DNA of 53,234 nt from CAZUVM01 sp964623885 (GTDB lineage Bacteria; Verrucomicrobiota; Verrucomicrobiia; Limisphaerales; UBA8199): positions 1 to 53,234 of the forward strand of contig CAZUVM010000092.1 of assembly GCA_964623885.1 (NCBI GenBank), read 5' to 3'. Both the position numbers and the translations under genes were made by a program. Positions 25,673-34,054 of this stretch are shown here, in pieces. Numbering within the stretch: the first letter of the stretch is position 1; every line of letters starts with the position of its first letter. The notes beneath the pieces were generated by a model, which searched no databases, was not told where the DNA came from, and was given only the letters and a program-made list of their open reading frames with translations.

Positions 25673-27072
25673 ACTTTTTTCAGTATTGCATCAGTCCCGT
25701 AGGGCGCGCGCTGCGGCCGCGAGCACATCGAGTTGGCCTGCTCGTCATTGGTGAAAATCTCTTTAGCCGGATCCCATTGCAGCTTCCGACCGAGCTTCAT
25801 GGCAATCCAGCCAATCGCGCACGCGCTCGTGGACCGGTGGGCCTGCTCGGGATTGGTCGAGGACGGTTGCCCGGTCTGGATGCTCTTCAACCAGTCCAGG
25901 TGATGGTCTTCGCTGCGATGCAGGTGGATTTCGTTTAGACCGATGGGCGAATCGAGAATGGCCTTGCTGCTGGCCGCAAACGCCTTGCTATTTCCTGTCG
26001 CCGGGTCGCTTTCAGTCGCCTTACCCGAGCCGCGGCTAACAAAGATCCAGCCTTCAGAACCTTCAAACTTGATACCGTTTTCGAAATGGTTGTCGATGAT
26101 CATGGTCACGCCATTCGCGTATTTCATTTCGATGTGATACGGACCATGCACGTTCCACAGGCCGTGCTTTGGGAATTCCGCATGGGCGTGGGCTTCGATC
26201 GGTCCGGTTAACTCCGTATTCATGCCCCAGTGCGCGATATCGACGTGGTGCGATCCCCAGCCCGTAATCATGCCTAGACAATAAGATTCGATGCGCAGCC
26301 AACCGGGGCGATCCGTGATGCTGTTTTGGGGATGAACGCGCTTTTCCGTGTACGGCGCGAGTGGCGTGCTGCCCAGCCACATCTCGTAATTCAAATTCGG
26401 CGGCACCGGCATCTCAGGTTCGTCCTCGCCCGACGGGTCGGTCGGCAGTCCGATCTGCACGGTGTGAAGTTTGCCGATTCGCCCATTGCGTACTAGTTCC
26501 ACCGCCCGCCGGAACTGTGGCCACGGTGAATCCGAGCGCTGCTGGCTGCCAATTTGAAAAGCGGTTTTCCTGGCGCGCAGCGTATCACTTACCTGGCGGC
26601 CCTCGGCGATAGTCATCGAGAGCGGCTTTTGCACGTAAACTGCCTTACCAGCCAGGGAGCCGGCAATTACGGGCTCGCAATGCCAATGGTCGGGAGTGCT
26701 GATGGCGATGGCATCAATTCCAGGATCTTTGAGTAATTCGCGGTAATCACCGTACGTTTTCACGGTCACGGCTTTGTCACTGCCCTTGGCTGCGTAGTGC
26801 TTCTCGACGCGATCTTTCGCCCTGGCGAGGCGTTTGGAATCGAGATCACAAACCGCTATGACTCGAGCGAGGTCGTGCTTGAGAATGCCGGGCATATCCA
26901 TCTCGTTGGCTATTCGCCCGCAACCGATCTGCCCGATATGGATCTTGTTACTCGGTGCATTTTGTCCGAGCACCGAGGAGGGAACGATTGTGGGCAAAGC
27001 CAGGACTCCGGCACTGCCCGCCGCGGACAGTTTAAGAAAATGACGCCGTGATAAGAATGAGCTGCTTTTCAT
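25669..27072 (-). CDS. TAT-exported Gfo/Idh/MocA oxidoreductase
   Basis: A 467-residue NAD(P)-dependent oxidoreductase with a twin-arginine signal (SRRHFLK at 8-14, then a hydrophobic stretch ending VLGQN). The Rossmann glycine motif is IGQIGCGRIA (46-55), the substrate loop STPDHWHCEP, the catalytic Lys motif VQKPLSM, and a Bac5 dehydrogenase-type C-terminus with GWGSHHVDIAHWG. Folded, cofactor-loaded export to the periplasm is the expected route. Such enzymes in Verrucomicrobiota act on sugars, often through 3-keto intermediates (inference). It lies 46 bp after thuA and is coupled to the following oxidoreductase by a GTGA overlap. Confidence 0.9.
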   Translation of the reverse strand: MKSSSFLSRRHFLKLSAAGSAGVLALPTIVPSSVLGQNAPSNKIHIGQIGCGRIANEMDMPGILKHDLARVIAVCDLDSKRLARAKDRVEKHYAAKGSDKAVTVKTYGDYRELLKDPGIDAIAISTPDHWHCEPVIAGSLAGKAVYVQKPLSMTIAEGRQVSDTLRARKTAFQIGSQQRSDSPWPQFRRAVELVRNGRIGKLHTVQIGLPTDPSGEDEPEMPVPPNLNYEMWLGSTPLAPYTEKRVHPQNSITDRPGWLRIESYCLGMITGWGSHHVDIAHWGMNTELTGPIEAHAHAEFPKHGLWNVHGPYHIEMKYANGVTMIIDNHFENGIKFEGSEGWIFVSRGSGKATESDPATGNSKAFAASSKAILDSPIGLNEIHLHRSEDHHLDWLKSIQTGQPSSTNPEQAHRSTSACAIGWIAMKLGRKLQWDPAKEIFTNDEQANSMCSRPQRAPYGTDAILKKV

Positions 27073-27118
27073 ACTTTGTAGAATATAAGATGTGTCAGAA
27101 GATCAAACAGATGCTGGC

Positions 27119-27937
27119 CTATTTCCCTGATTTATCTTGCCCCATTGCCCATAGAATCCCGCCGAGGAGATGTTTTGTAAACATGGGGTCGGCGTAGTGT
27201 TCTTTCTGGTGGCCCAGCGCGGTATACCACTCGCGGCCGCCGTCAAATTCGTGGCACCAGGCCAGCGGAAACTCATCGCCGAAAAGTTTCCCCGGATACT
27301 TGTCCTTGTTCGGATCATCGAGCTTGGTCAGGTCGCCCGCCAGCAGCACGTGCAGTCCCTGCGGCATGTTGTCCAGGTAATAGAACTCGTCTGTCCACTC
27401 GAAGCTGGCCGGGAAATGGGCGGTCGACGGATGCTTCGGGTCTTTCACTTTGATTGTAAACGTTTGCAGCTTGGGATGTCGTACGAACTTGCCGCCCAGC
27501 ACCGACCAAAACCACGGCCACTGCCGCATGGCTCCTGACGCGGAATGAATTCCTACAAATCCGCCGCCGGCCCGAATATACCGCTGAAACGCCGACTTTT
27601 GCTCCTCGTTGTCGAAAATCTCGTTATTGGTATTGTCGAAAATCAGCGCCTTGTACTTCTTGAGAATTTCATCAGTAAACGCTGCTGGGTCGTCCGAGAC
27701 ATCTACGGCGAATCCATTTTCAATACCGAGTTTCTTCAGCGCGGCGACGCTCGCCGCGATGTTATCATGCACGTACAGTCCCTGGCCCACTTGGTTTTTG
27801 GTATAAACCAATACCCGCGGTTCCATTGCAGCAAAAGATACCGCGGACCAGATTGCAAAGCTGAAGACAAGTAGAGATTTTAGTCGAAATGGGGCGCACA
27901 TAAGGCAGTTGACCGGCCGCAAGGCCACGCGCGGCAT
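27119..27937 (-). CDS. Exported ThuA-domain protein
   Basis: A 272-residue protein with a signal peptide (LLVFSFAIWSAVSFAA) and a ThuA/class-I-amidotransferase-like domain: RVLVYTKN, ALIFDNTNNEIFD, GGGFVGIHSASG, the EWTDEFYY motif and the closing WYTALGH. ThuA is linked to trehalose/sucrose utilisation via 3-keto sugars, usually next to Gfo/Idh/MocA genes, as here. The ATG at 27937 is used because AGGA stands 6 bp upstream of it; an ATG 12 codons later also gives a good signal peptide. First gene of a three-gene operon with two oxidoreductases. Confidence 0.88.
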   Translation of the reverse strand: MPRVALRPVNCLMCAPFRLKSLLVFSFAIWSAVSFAAMEPRVLVYTKNQVGQGLYVHDNIAASVAALKKLGIENGFAVDVSDDPAAFTDEILKKYKALIFDNTNNEIFDNEEQKSAFQRYIRAGGGFVGIHSASGAMRQWPWFWSVLGGKFVRHPKLQTFTIKVKDPKHPSTAHFPASFEWTDEFYYLDNMPQGLHVLLAGDLTKLDDPNKDKYPGKLFGDEFPLAWCHEFDGGREWYTALGHQKEHYADPMFTKHLLGGILWAMGQDKSGK

Positions 27938-28176
27938 TATGCTTCCTGAAATTACTCAATCAAGCGCAAAGCCCGCTCTCTCGAGGAGATATTAATGCGA
28001 GGAGCAGGTTGGTACTTTAACCGCGAATGAGCCTTCGCCAGTGAGATTGGGGATGCTGGGGCGCGTCCGTACCGAAGGTGCCTCTGTCTACCGGTCGCGT
28101 TCCTCTTGTTCCAACTTGACTGAATTCATTTGGAGTGGCAGCGCTATAAGAGTACCAATTCACCTTTGTTCTATGC

Positions 28177-30510
28177 ATGCTCAATTTGCAGCATTGGTCT
28201 TTGTCTCTCACTCTGGCTTTTGCCGTCCAATCCTGCCTGGCGGCGGCGCCGGAGCACCCGGCATTACCGGTGATTACCGGGGTCGAGCTCCAACCGCTTG
28301 TCGCACAGGTGAAACGAGTGGGCGAGGCGCTGGAGTCGCTGGGAGCGCCGTTGTCTGAAGGTGAACGGCGGGGACTGGAGTCGGCGTATGCAATGCCGGA
28401 CGCGGACCAGGCGGGGGCGGAGATACAGCGGATACTGGACAAGCATTGTTTGGTGGGCATCGATATCAATCCGGAGATGCGGGTGAAGGTGGCGGCCGGG
28501 CCTGCGCCCAGGGAATTGGTGGAGCGCGGCTGGCGCACGTTTCTGGTGAAGGTGCATAACCTGGCGGGGGCGACGGCGGAGTTGCGGGCGGTGAGTCCCA
28601 ACGCGCAATCGGTGCATAACGCCGGAGACAAGACGACGTCGGACCAGTATTATCGCAAGCGCGGCGGGGGCAGGAATCGGCTCGACCCGGCGGTGCTTTG
28701 GCTGGACCTGGAGGCGTTTAACAAACAGCCGTTGGCGAGGGAACTGAGCGGCCTGGCGCTGGAGTATCGGGTACTGTCGCTGTACAGCCGGGACGCGGGG
28801 CAGCGGGAGGCGAAGCTGGAGTTCAATGTAGGGCAGGGGACACAGGACCTGGGGTTCCGCAGCGAGGTGGACCTGCTGTTTCACTGCGCGGCGGCGCGCG
28901 AGGTGCAGCTCCACGTGCAAGATGAGCACGGCGACCCGACGACGGCGATGTTTGTGTTTCGGGACCGGCAGGGGCGGGTGTATCCATCGCTGGCGAAACG
29001 GCTGGCGCCGGATTTTGCGTTTCACCCGCAGATATACCGGGCGAGCGGGGAAACGATCCGATTGCCGGATGGGCAGTACGCGGTGGAGTATACGCGCGGG
29101 CCGGAATACCTGACACGCAGCCGGAGCATTGAGGTGAGCGGCGGGGCTGCGGAGCAGACGTTCAAGCTGGAGCGCTGGATCGATCCGTCAACGCAAGGCT
29201 GGTGGTCGGGGGATCATCACATTCACGCGGCAGGTTGCGCGCATTACTCGGTGCCGACCGAAGGGGTGATGGCGTCGGACATGTACCGGCATTGCCGGGG
29301 TGAAGATCTCAAAGTGGGCTGCAATTTGACCTGGGGGCCGTGTTTCGATTTTCAAAAACAGTTTTTCACGGGCAAAGATGACAAAGTGTCCCTCTATCCC
29401 TATTTGTTGCATTACGACATCGAGGTGTCGGGGTTCGGGTCGCATGAGTCGGGGCACCTGGTGTTGCTGCGGTTGAAGGAGGAGATTTATCCGGGGGGCG
29501 ATTCGGACAAGCATTGGCCGACGCTTTGCCTGAACACGCTGCGGTGGGCGAAGAAGCAGGGGGCGATCTGCGGCCCGGCGCATTCGGGCTGGGGCCTGGA
29601 CGTGGAGACATCTGACCTGCCCAATTACGTCGTGCCGCCCTACAGCGGCATCGGCGCCAACGAGTATATCGTGGATGTGACCCACGAAGTGCCCGGGCCG
29701 GACGGGAAGAACGTGCCGGCGGTGGATTTCATGTCGATGGTGGATACGCCGTCGGTGTGGGAGCTGAACATGTGGTATCACACGCTGAACGTGGGGTTTC
29801 GCACGCGGATCAGCGGCGAAACGGATTTTCCCTGTATCTACGATGATCGCGTGGGCTTGGGCCGCTCGTACGTGAAGTTGGACGGAAAACTGACCTACGA
29901 CGATTGGTGCGAAGGCATTCGCGCGGGAAGGAATTATGTCAGCGACGGCCGCAGTCATTTGATGGATTTCAAGATCAACGGGACGTCGATGGGCGAGCGC
30001 GGCAGCGAGCTGAAGCTGGCGGAGCCGGGGACAATCCATGCTTCCGCGCGCGTGGCGGCGTTGCTCGATGAGAAGCCTGACGCGAATGTGCAGCACCGGC
30101 CGTACAACGAAAAACCGTATTGGAGCGTCGAGCGCGCGCGCATCGCTTATACGCGCAAGGTGCCGGTGGAGTTGATTGTAAACGGGTATGCGGTGGCACG
30201 GCAGGAGGTGCCGGCCGACGGGGCCCTCCGAACCATCGAATTTGAAGCGAAGGTTGACCGCAGCAGTTGGGTGGCGATGCGGATTTTGCCTTCATCGCAC
30301 ACGAATCCCATTTTCGTGATGGTGGGTGACAAGCCGATCCGAGCTTCGGAACGTAGTGCCCGGTGGTGCCTTGAGGGCGTGGACAGATGTTGGAGCCAGA
30401 AAAAGCGGTTCATCAAGGCGGATGAGATGGCTGACGCGAAGGCTGCGTATGATCATGCTCGGGACACGTACCGGCGGCTGGTGGAGGAATGCAAGGGGGC
30501 GGGGGAGTGA
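28177..30510 (+). CDS. CehA/McbA-family metallohydrolase (PHP-like)
   Basis: A 777-residue exported protein. The signal peptide (about 1-23, ending CLAAA) is followed by an N-terminal beta-rich region and then a PHP-like hydrolase domain from about residue 340. This begins WWSGDHHIHAAG (His347, His348, His350 as metal ligands), followed by GPAHSGWG, HEVPG and the late SGETDFPCIYDD motif. It matches the CehA/McbA family, named for carbaryl hydrolases but with mostly unknown natural substrates. Residues at the C-terminus (ARDTYRRLVEECKG) form a helix. The ATG at 28177 gives a normal signal peptide. Divergent from thuA across 239 bp. Confidence 0.85.
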   Translation: MLNLQHWSLSLTLAFAVQSCLAAAPEHPALPVITGVELQPLVAQVKRVGEALESLGAPLSEGERRGLESAYAMPDADQAGAEIQRILDKHCLVGIDINPEMRVKVAAGPAPRELVERGWRTFLVKVHNLAGATAELRAVSPNAQSVHNAGDKTTSDQYYRKRGGGRNRLDPAVLWLDLEAFNKQPLARELSGLALEYRVLSLYSRDAGQREAKLEFNVGQGTQDLGFRSEVDLLFHCAAAREVQLHVQDEHGDPTTAMFVFRDRQGRVYPSLAKRLAPDFAFHPQIYRASGETIRLPDGQYAVEYTRGPEYLTRSRSIEVSGGAAEQTFKLERWIDPSTQGWWSGDHHIHAAGCAHYSVPTEGVMASDMYRHCRGEDLKVGCNLTWGPCFDFQKQFFTGKDDKVSLYPYLLHYDIEVSGFGSHESGHLVLLRLKEEIYPGGDSDKHWPTLCLNTLRWAKKQGAICGPAHSGWGLDVETSDLPNYVVPPYSGIGANEYIVDVTHEVPGPDGKNVPAVDFMSMVDTPSVWELNMWYHTLNVGFRTRISGETDFPCIYDDRVGLGRSYVKLDGKLTYDDWCEGIRAGRNYVSDGRSHLMDFKINGTSMGERGSELKLAEPGTIHASARVAALLDEKPDANVQHRPYNEKPYWSVERARIAYTRKVPVELIVNGYAVARQEVPADGALRTIEFEAKVDRSSWVAMRILPSSHTNPIFVMVGDKPIRASERSARWCLEGVDRCWSQKKRFIKADEMADAKAAYDHARDTYRRLVEECKGAGE

Positions 30511-30553
30511 ATGACGTGAAACGTGATGCGTGATGCGTGTTTTGGCGCATGGA

Positions 30554-30760
30554 ACCACTGATGAACTCAGATGGACACGGATTCAGAAGAGCCTCACGCA
30601 GAGGTCGCGAAGGCGCAAAGAGAAAGAATGAAATTTAAACAGAAGGGAACGAAGTGAACGAAGGGGCTGTGAAACGGGGGAAGGGAACCACAGATAAACT
30701 CAGATGGACACGGATTGAGACGGGCCGCACGCCAAGGCCGCAAAGACGCAAAGGAAAGGT
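30554..30760 (+). repeat. Two direct copies of an ACCACAGAT..CAGATGGACACGG repeat
   Basis: Copy 1 (about 30554-30630) and copy 2 (about 30687-30760) share ACCAC(T/A)GAT(G/A)AACTCAG, ATGGACACGGATT and, after a gap, (C)ACGC(A/C)(G/A)AGG..GC(G/A)AAG..GCAAAG(A/G)(G)AAAG. A related stretch in reverse orientation lies near 40475-40505 (TTTGCGGCCTTGCGTCCTC). This is a dispersed intergenic family without coding potential. Confidence 0.7.
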
Positions 30761-30764
30761 CGTA

Positions 30765-32915
30765 CTAAGGTGCGAATGGCGGGTGGGTTGGGGTGTCGGT
30801 AATACCAGGGGGACGGCGGTCGGGGATGCCGAAACGTTGGGGCAGAGGCGGGGTGACGTAGGCTTGTTTGTTTTCGGTCCACCATTTTTCGTAAGCGGCA
30901 GGGTCGGCGCCGAGTTTTTGGCCAGTGAGATGGCGCAGGGAGGAACGGACGCGCCAGCGAATGGCTTCATTTGGATCGTTCAGCATAGAAACGATGCGAT
31001 CGACCGCCGGTTTATCACCCACTCGGTTCAGCGCACCCAAAGCCATCATGCGGGCCATGGGCAGGGAATTGGTCATCAGGGGCGTTAGCTCGTCCAACTG
31101 GATGTTGTTGCGGACGGCGCTGAAGGCAGTGGAAACGACGGGCAGATTGGTGGAACTGAGCAAGCGGAGGTAATCCGATCGGGCGACCTGGCCGCGCGTT
31201 TGCAGGATTTCAATCGCCAGCAGGGAAGCGGGGGTGTCCCGGGCGAGCAACTGTCGCAGGGCAGCCGTGTCGACCGTGAGGTCGCTGAGATGCTCGCGCA
31301 GGCAGGAATGGGCGGCCATGGCGGTAAGGCGGTCCGGGTCATCGAGCCGGCGAATGAGCGGTTCAGCGAATTTGCGGTTCCAATTGGCCTGGCAGGCGTA
31401 GCAGGCTCTGCGTCTGGTGACCTGATCCGGATCATCGAGCAGCTTGAGGACGGGATCGGCGAAACGCGGGTCGGAGATTTCGGCGGCCGGCAGGAGCGCG
31501 CGTTTGCGCACAGCGGCATCGGGATCGTTCAACGCCTGCAGAACTATGGGTGCGGCCAGGGCGCCATACTGAGGGAGACAACGGGCGGCGGCATCGCCGG
31601 CGTCTTCATGACGGAGCGCCTGAGTGAGGAAGGGAATGGCGGGCTCGAATTCGAGGTCGACCATGTCCTCGGGGGGAAAGGTCTCCACGATTTTGGTGAG
31701 CCACCATTGTTTTCCTTTGAGGCGCGGCAATTCATGGCAGGACGCTTTCAGGGAGGCTGAGCCACCGTCTACAGCCATGCTTTGCAGAGATTGCAGGTCG
31801 AAGGAGTAGGCGTTTTCCGAGTCGTCGGACGTGAGGGGATCGGGAATGGCGAGGGAGGCCGGGTCGGACACGGCGGGTGGAGGGGGGTCATTGGGATCTT
31901 CGTTTCGCCTGCTGGCGCCCAGTGGACTGTCGCGCATGATCCGCGCGCGCATGTCCCGTTGTCTTCTCAGCGTGTCTGCCCGTTTAGAGGGCCACTGGTT
32001 CATTGTTTTTTTGTAGGCATTGAGTTTGCGTTCGAAGACGACTGGGCTGACGAGGGGTTGGCCGGAAAGGACGTAGAGTGAGATTTCCGAAGGGGCGCCA
32101 TTAACGGACGAAATCGCGAGTGGGAACACGCATTTGGGTGAGGGGAAGCTGATGATGATGGGGTGCAGTTCACCGGACGCGAGCTTGTTGCGCGTGCCGG
32201 TGGAAATTGTCGTCGGACGGGCGAAGAAGGGCTTCACGACAAAGCCGTCGCCGTCGGGGTTGATGCGCGCTGCGACGAAATACCAGTGGCGCTGGGTATA
32301 CTGGTCGAGCACGCTCTGCTTTTCTTTGGGGAAGTTGAATTGATGCGCAGCCAGCCAATCGGCGAGGGCAGACGAATTTGTGCTGGAGAGAATGGCGACT
32401 TCGTAGGCGCCGACGGTTTTTATTTCGATGACTTTAACCGCGGGTTCGGCCGAGTCGCCTCTGCTCCCGGCGCTCGTGACGGCATCACCGAGATGAAACT
32501 GCTTCTGGGTAAGTTGGCTGAGTTCGTAGAATGGTTCCATGGACCCTTTGCGGACGTGAGGTTCACCGGGAACGGGGATGAGCCAGCCAAAGTCTTCGGC
32601 TGGGCCTTCATATTTCACCTGCAAGATGAGATCTTCCTGCTGTTGATCGAACAGGATGATGGCTTTTTGGCTGGGTTCATTGATGTCCTTCTGCTTGTTC
32701 CAGCGAAAAACAAAGCAGCCATCGGCGAATGTGGAGGTGACTGCGGCCATAAAGAAAAAGAAAAGAAAAATGCAATTAAGGACAGGATGACAGGATGGGA
32801 CAGGATTGCCGGCTGGAAGATTTTTCTGGCTACCTATTTCTGCCTGGTGCGGCAAAGAAGCCGGTCGTCTTCGGAACTGATCGTGAACTGCCACTCTCCA
32901 ACCAGTGGTCTTCAT
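30765..32915 (-). CDS. DUF2330 - HEAT repeat protein
   Basis: A 716-residue exported protein. The hydrophobic stretch at about 48-63 (CIFLFFFFMAAVTSTFA) ending before ADGC looks like a signal peptide. DUF2330 follows at about 64-330 (KAIILFDQQQEDLILQVKYEG, EDFGWLIPVPGEP). A proline-rich linker comes near 335-365, and then HEAT-like repeats at about 400-680 (ALNDPDAAVRKRAL, LDDPDQVTRRRAC, MLNDPNEAIRWRVRSSL). The leader of about 47 residues before the hydrophobic stretch is partly encoded by a GACAGGAT repeat, so the annotated start (32915) is doubtful. No alternative ATG gives a proper signal. Function unknown; the HEAT part suggests protein binding. Confidence 0.75.
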   Translation of the reverse strand: MKTTGWRVAVHDQFRRRPASLPHQAEIGSQKNLPAGNPVPSCHPVLNCIFLFFFFMAAVTSTFADGCFVFRWNKQKDINEPSQKAIILFDQQQEDLILQVKYEGPAEDFGWLIPVPGEPHVRKGSMEPFYELSQLTQKQFHLGDAVTSAGSRGDSAEPAVKVIEIKTVGAYEVAILSSTNSSALADWLAAHQFNFPKEKQSVLDQYTQRHWYFVAARINPDGDGFVVKPFFARPTTISTGTRNKLASGELHPIIISFPSPKCVFPLAISSVNGAPSEISLYVLSGQPLVSPVVFERKLNAYKKTMNQWPSKRADTLRRQRDMRARIMRDSPLGASRRNEDPNDPPPPAVSDPASLAIPDPLTSDDSENAYSFDLQSLQSMAVDGGSASLKASCHELPRLKGKQWWLTKIVETFPPEDMVDLEFEPAIPFLTQALRHEDAGDAAARCLPQYGALAAPIVLQALNDPDAAVRKRALLPAAEISDPRFADPVLKLLDDPDQVTRRRACYACQANWNRKFAEPLIRRLDDPDRLTAMAAHSCLREHLSDLTVDTAALRQLLARDTPASLLAIEILQTRGQVARSDYLRLLSSTNLPVVSTAFSAVRNNIQLDELTPLMTNSLPMARMMALGALNRVGDKPAVDRIVSMLNDPNEAIRWRVRSSLRHLTGQKLGADPAAYEKWWTENKQAYVTPPLPQRFGIPDRRPPGITDTPTHPPFAP
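32781..32808. repeat. GACAGGAT tandem repeat at the 5' end of the DUF2330 gene
   Basis: GACAGGATGACAGGATGGGA then CAGGATTG: three imperfect 8-10-bp units. It falls within the first 50 codons of the DUF2330-HEAT frame, directly before the signal-peptide segment. Confidence 0.6.
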
Positions 32916-32965
32916 GGGTTTAAGGGTAGGCCCGGACGGGAAAAGGGAAAGGGGATTCTGGGCGG

Positions 32966-33022
32966 AAAAAGAACGAGGAAGCGATTATGATTACGATTAC
33001 GATTACGATTATGATTAAGAAG
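32966..33022. repeat. GATTAC hexamer tract
   Basis: After GAAAAAGAACGAGGAAGC come GATTATGATTACGATTACGA and further GATTATGATTAAG units: about six GATTAY hexamers. It lies between two minus-strand genes. The order (GAACGAGGA then GATTAC then AAG) repeats that at 5940-6055 and 7408-7500. Confidence 0.75.
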
Positions 33023-33036
33023 GGAGGGCGGCGCAG

Positions 33037-33768
33037 CTAAGGGTCGTATGCCCAGGTTTCAGGGTGTGACTGGTTGTCGTTGTTCCAGCGGCGGCGAGCA
33101 CGGTCGGAGCGTTGCAGCCAGACGGCCAGTTTGCCGTATTCGACATGGGTGTCACAGAAAACCGCGTTGGCTCCGTTGTTGTGGCGCGGTTGAGTCGTCA
33201 TTTCGGTCAGAACATTTACTGGGTACATGTCGTCGGCATCATGGTCGCCTCCGCCGTTGCCATTGCCCGCATTGGCATCGATCACAGCAATCATATCGCT
33301 GGGGACTTTCACCGTGGTCTCCGCGAGATATTTTGAGTTTCCGCCGTCCAGACCAAGCGGGGGCGGCATGAAGGGATTGTAGCGAGCCGTTCCGGCGAGG
33401 TTGTAATCGTAGCTGGCATCCGGGTAGAAGCTATTGGTCCAGGGCGGCGCCGCCTTGTTGGCCGGGCACGCGAACAACTTCCGATTGTTCGAGGCCAGAG
33501 GCAGAATGGTGCCGTCCCAATACTGCTGGTTCATACCCGAACCGCTTGTCCACAGCGGGTACTTCTGGTAATCGGCCGTGTACATGCTTATGGCGAGGCC
33601 GATTTGGTGGAGGTTGTTTTTGCAACTGGCGGAGACGCCGGCGGCTTTCCCGCGAGCCAGCGCCGGCAGGAGCATCGCGGCCAGGATGGTAATGATGGCG
33701 ATGACGACCAGCAGTTCGATTAGCGTGAATGCAACACGACGCCGATATCGGGGCCAAACGGGTTTCAC
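33037..33768 (-). CDS. Pseudopilin-like protein (DUF1559-type, H-X9-D)
   Basis: A 243-residue protein with a type IV prepilin signal: basic leader MKPVWPRYRRRVA, then FTLIELLVVIAII (cleavage before Phe14, Glu at +5, Ala instead of Gly at -1). The helix is followed by KNNLHQIGLAISMYTADY and a C-terminal H-X9-DTH variant of the H-X9-DG motif (RHNNGANAVFCDTH). Such proteins are very numerous in Planctomycetota and Verrucomicrobiota; they are processed by prepilin peptidase and probably act in pseudopilus-like assemblies, role unknown. It is divergent from the oxidoreductase at 34055. Confidence 0.85.
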   Translation of the reverse strand: MKPVWPRYRRRVAFTLIELLVVIAIITILAAMLLPALARGKAAGVSASCKNNLHQIGLAISMYTADYQKYPLWTSGSGMNQQYWDGTILPLASNNRKLFACPANKAAPPWTNSFYPDASYDYNLAGTARYNPFMPPPLGLDGGNSKYLAETTVKVPSDMIAVIDANAGNGNGGGDHDADDMYPVNVLTEMTTQPRHNNGANAVFCDTHVEYGKLAVWLQRSDRARRRWNNDNQSHPETWAYDP

Positions 33769-33828
33769 GACGCAATCTTATCAACTGGATGAGAGAATGT
33801 AAAGTCGCTGCTCACCTGGCAGAAATTC

Positions 33829-33940
33829 AGCCGTTTCAACGGCTAACCGCCAATCACACTTGGCACTGTTGGTCCCACCTGGAAGCCGTTAAAACGGCTG
33901 AAAACTTCTACGGACCGCGTCCACCCGCTGAAGCGGGGTG
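33829..33940. repeat. Cluster of three short palindromes in a divergent promoter region
   Basis: AGCCGTTTCAACGGCT (33829-33844), AGCCGTTAAAACGGCT (33884-33899) and CACCCGCTGAAGCGGGGTG (33922-33940). The first two share both 6-base arms and differ in the loop, so they are copies of one unit. They occupy the region between the pseudopilin gene and the oxidoreductase gene. A possible relative ending in a perfect palindrome is at 53156-53176. Confidence 0.65.
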
Positions 33941-34054
33941 TTAATGAGAGGTGCGCAAAAATTGAGATGCTCACGATTACGATTATGCCGAAGGCACGGT
34001 CTTGACCGCCGATCATTGCCGCAATAGCTTGATTGCTGAGTGAAGCAAAATTTG

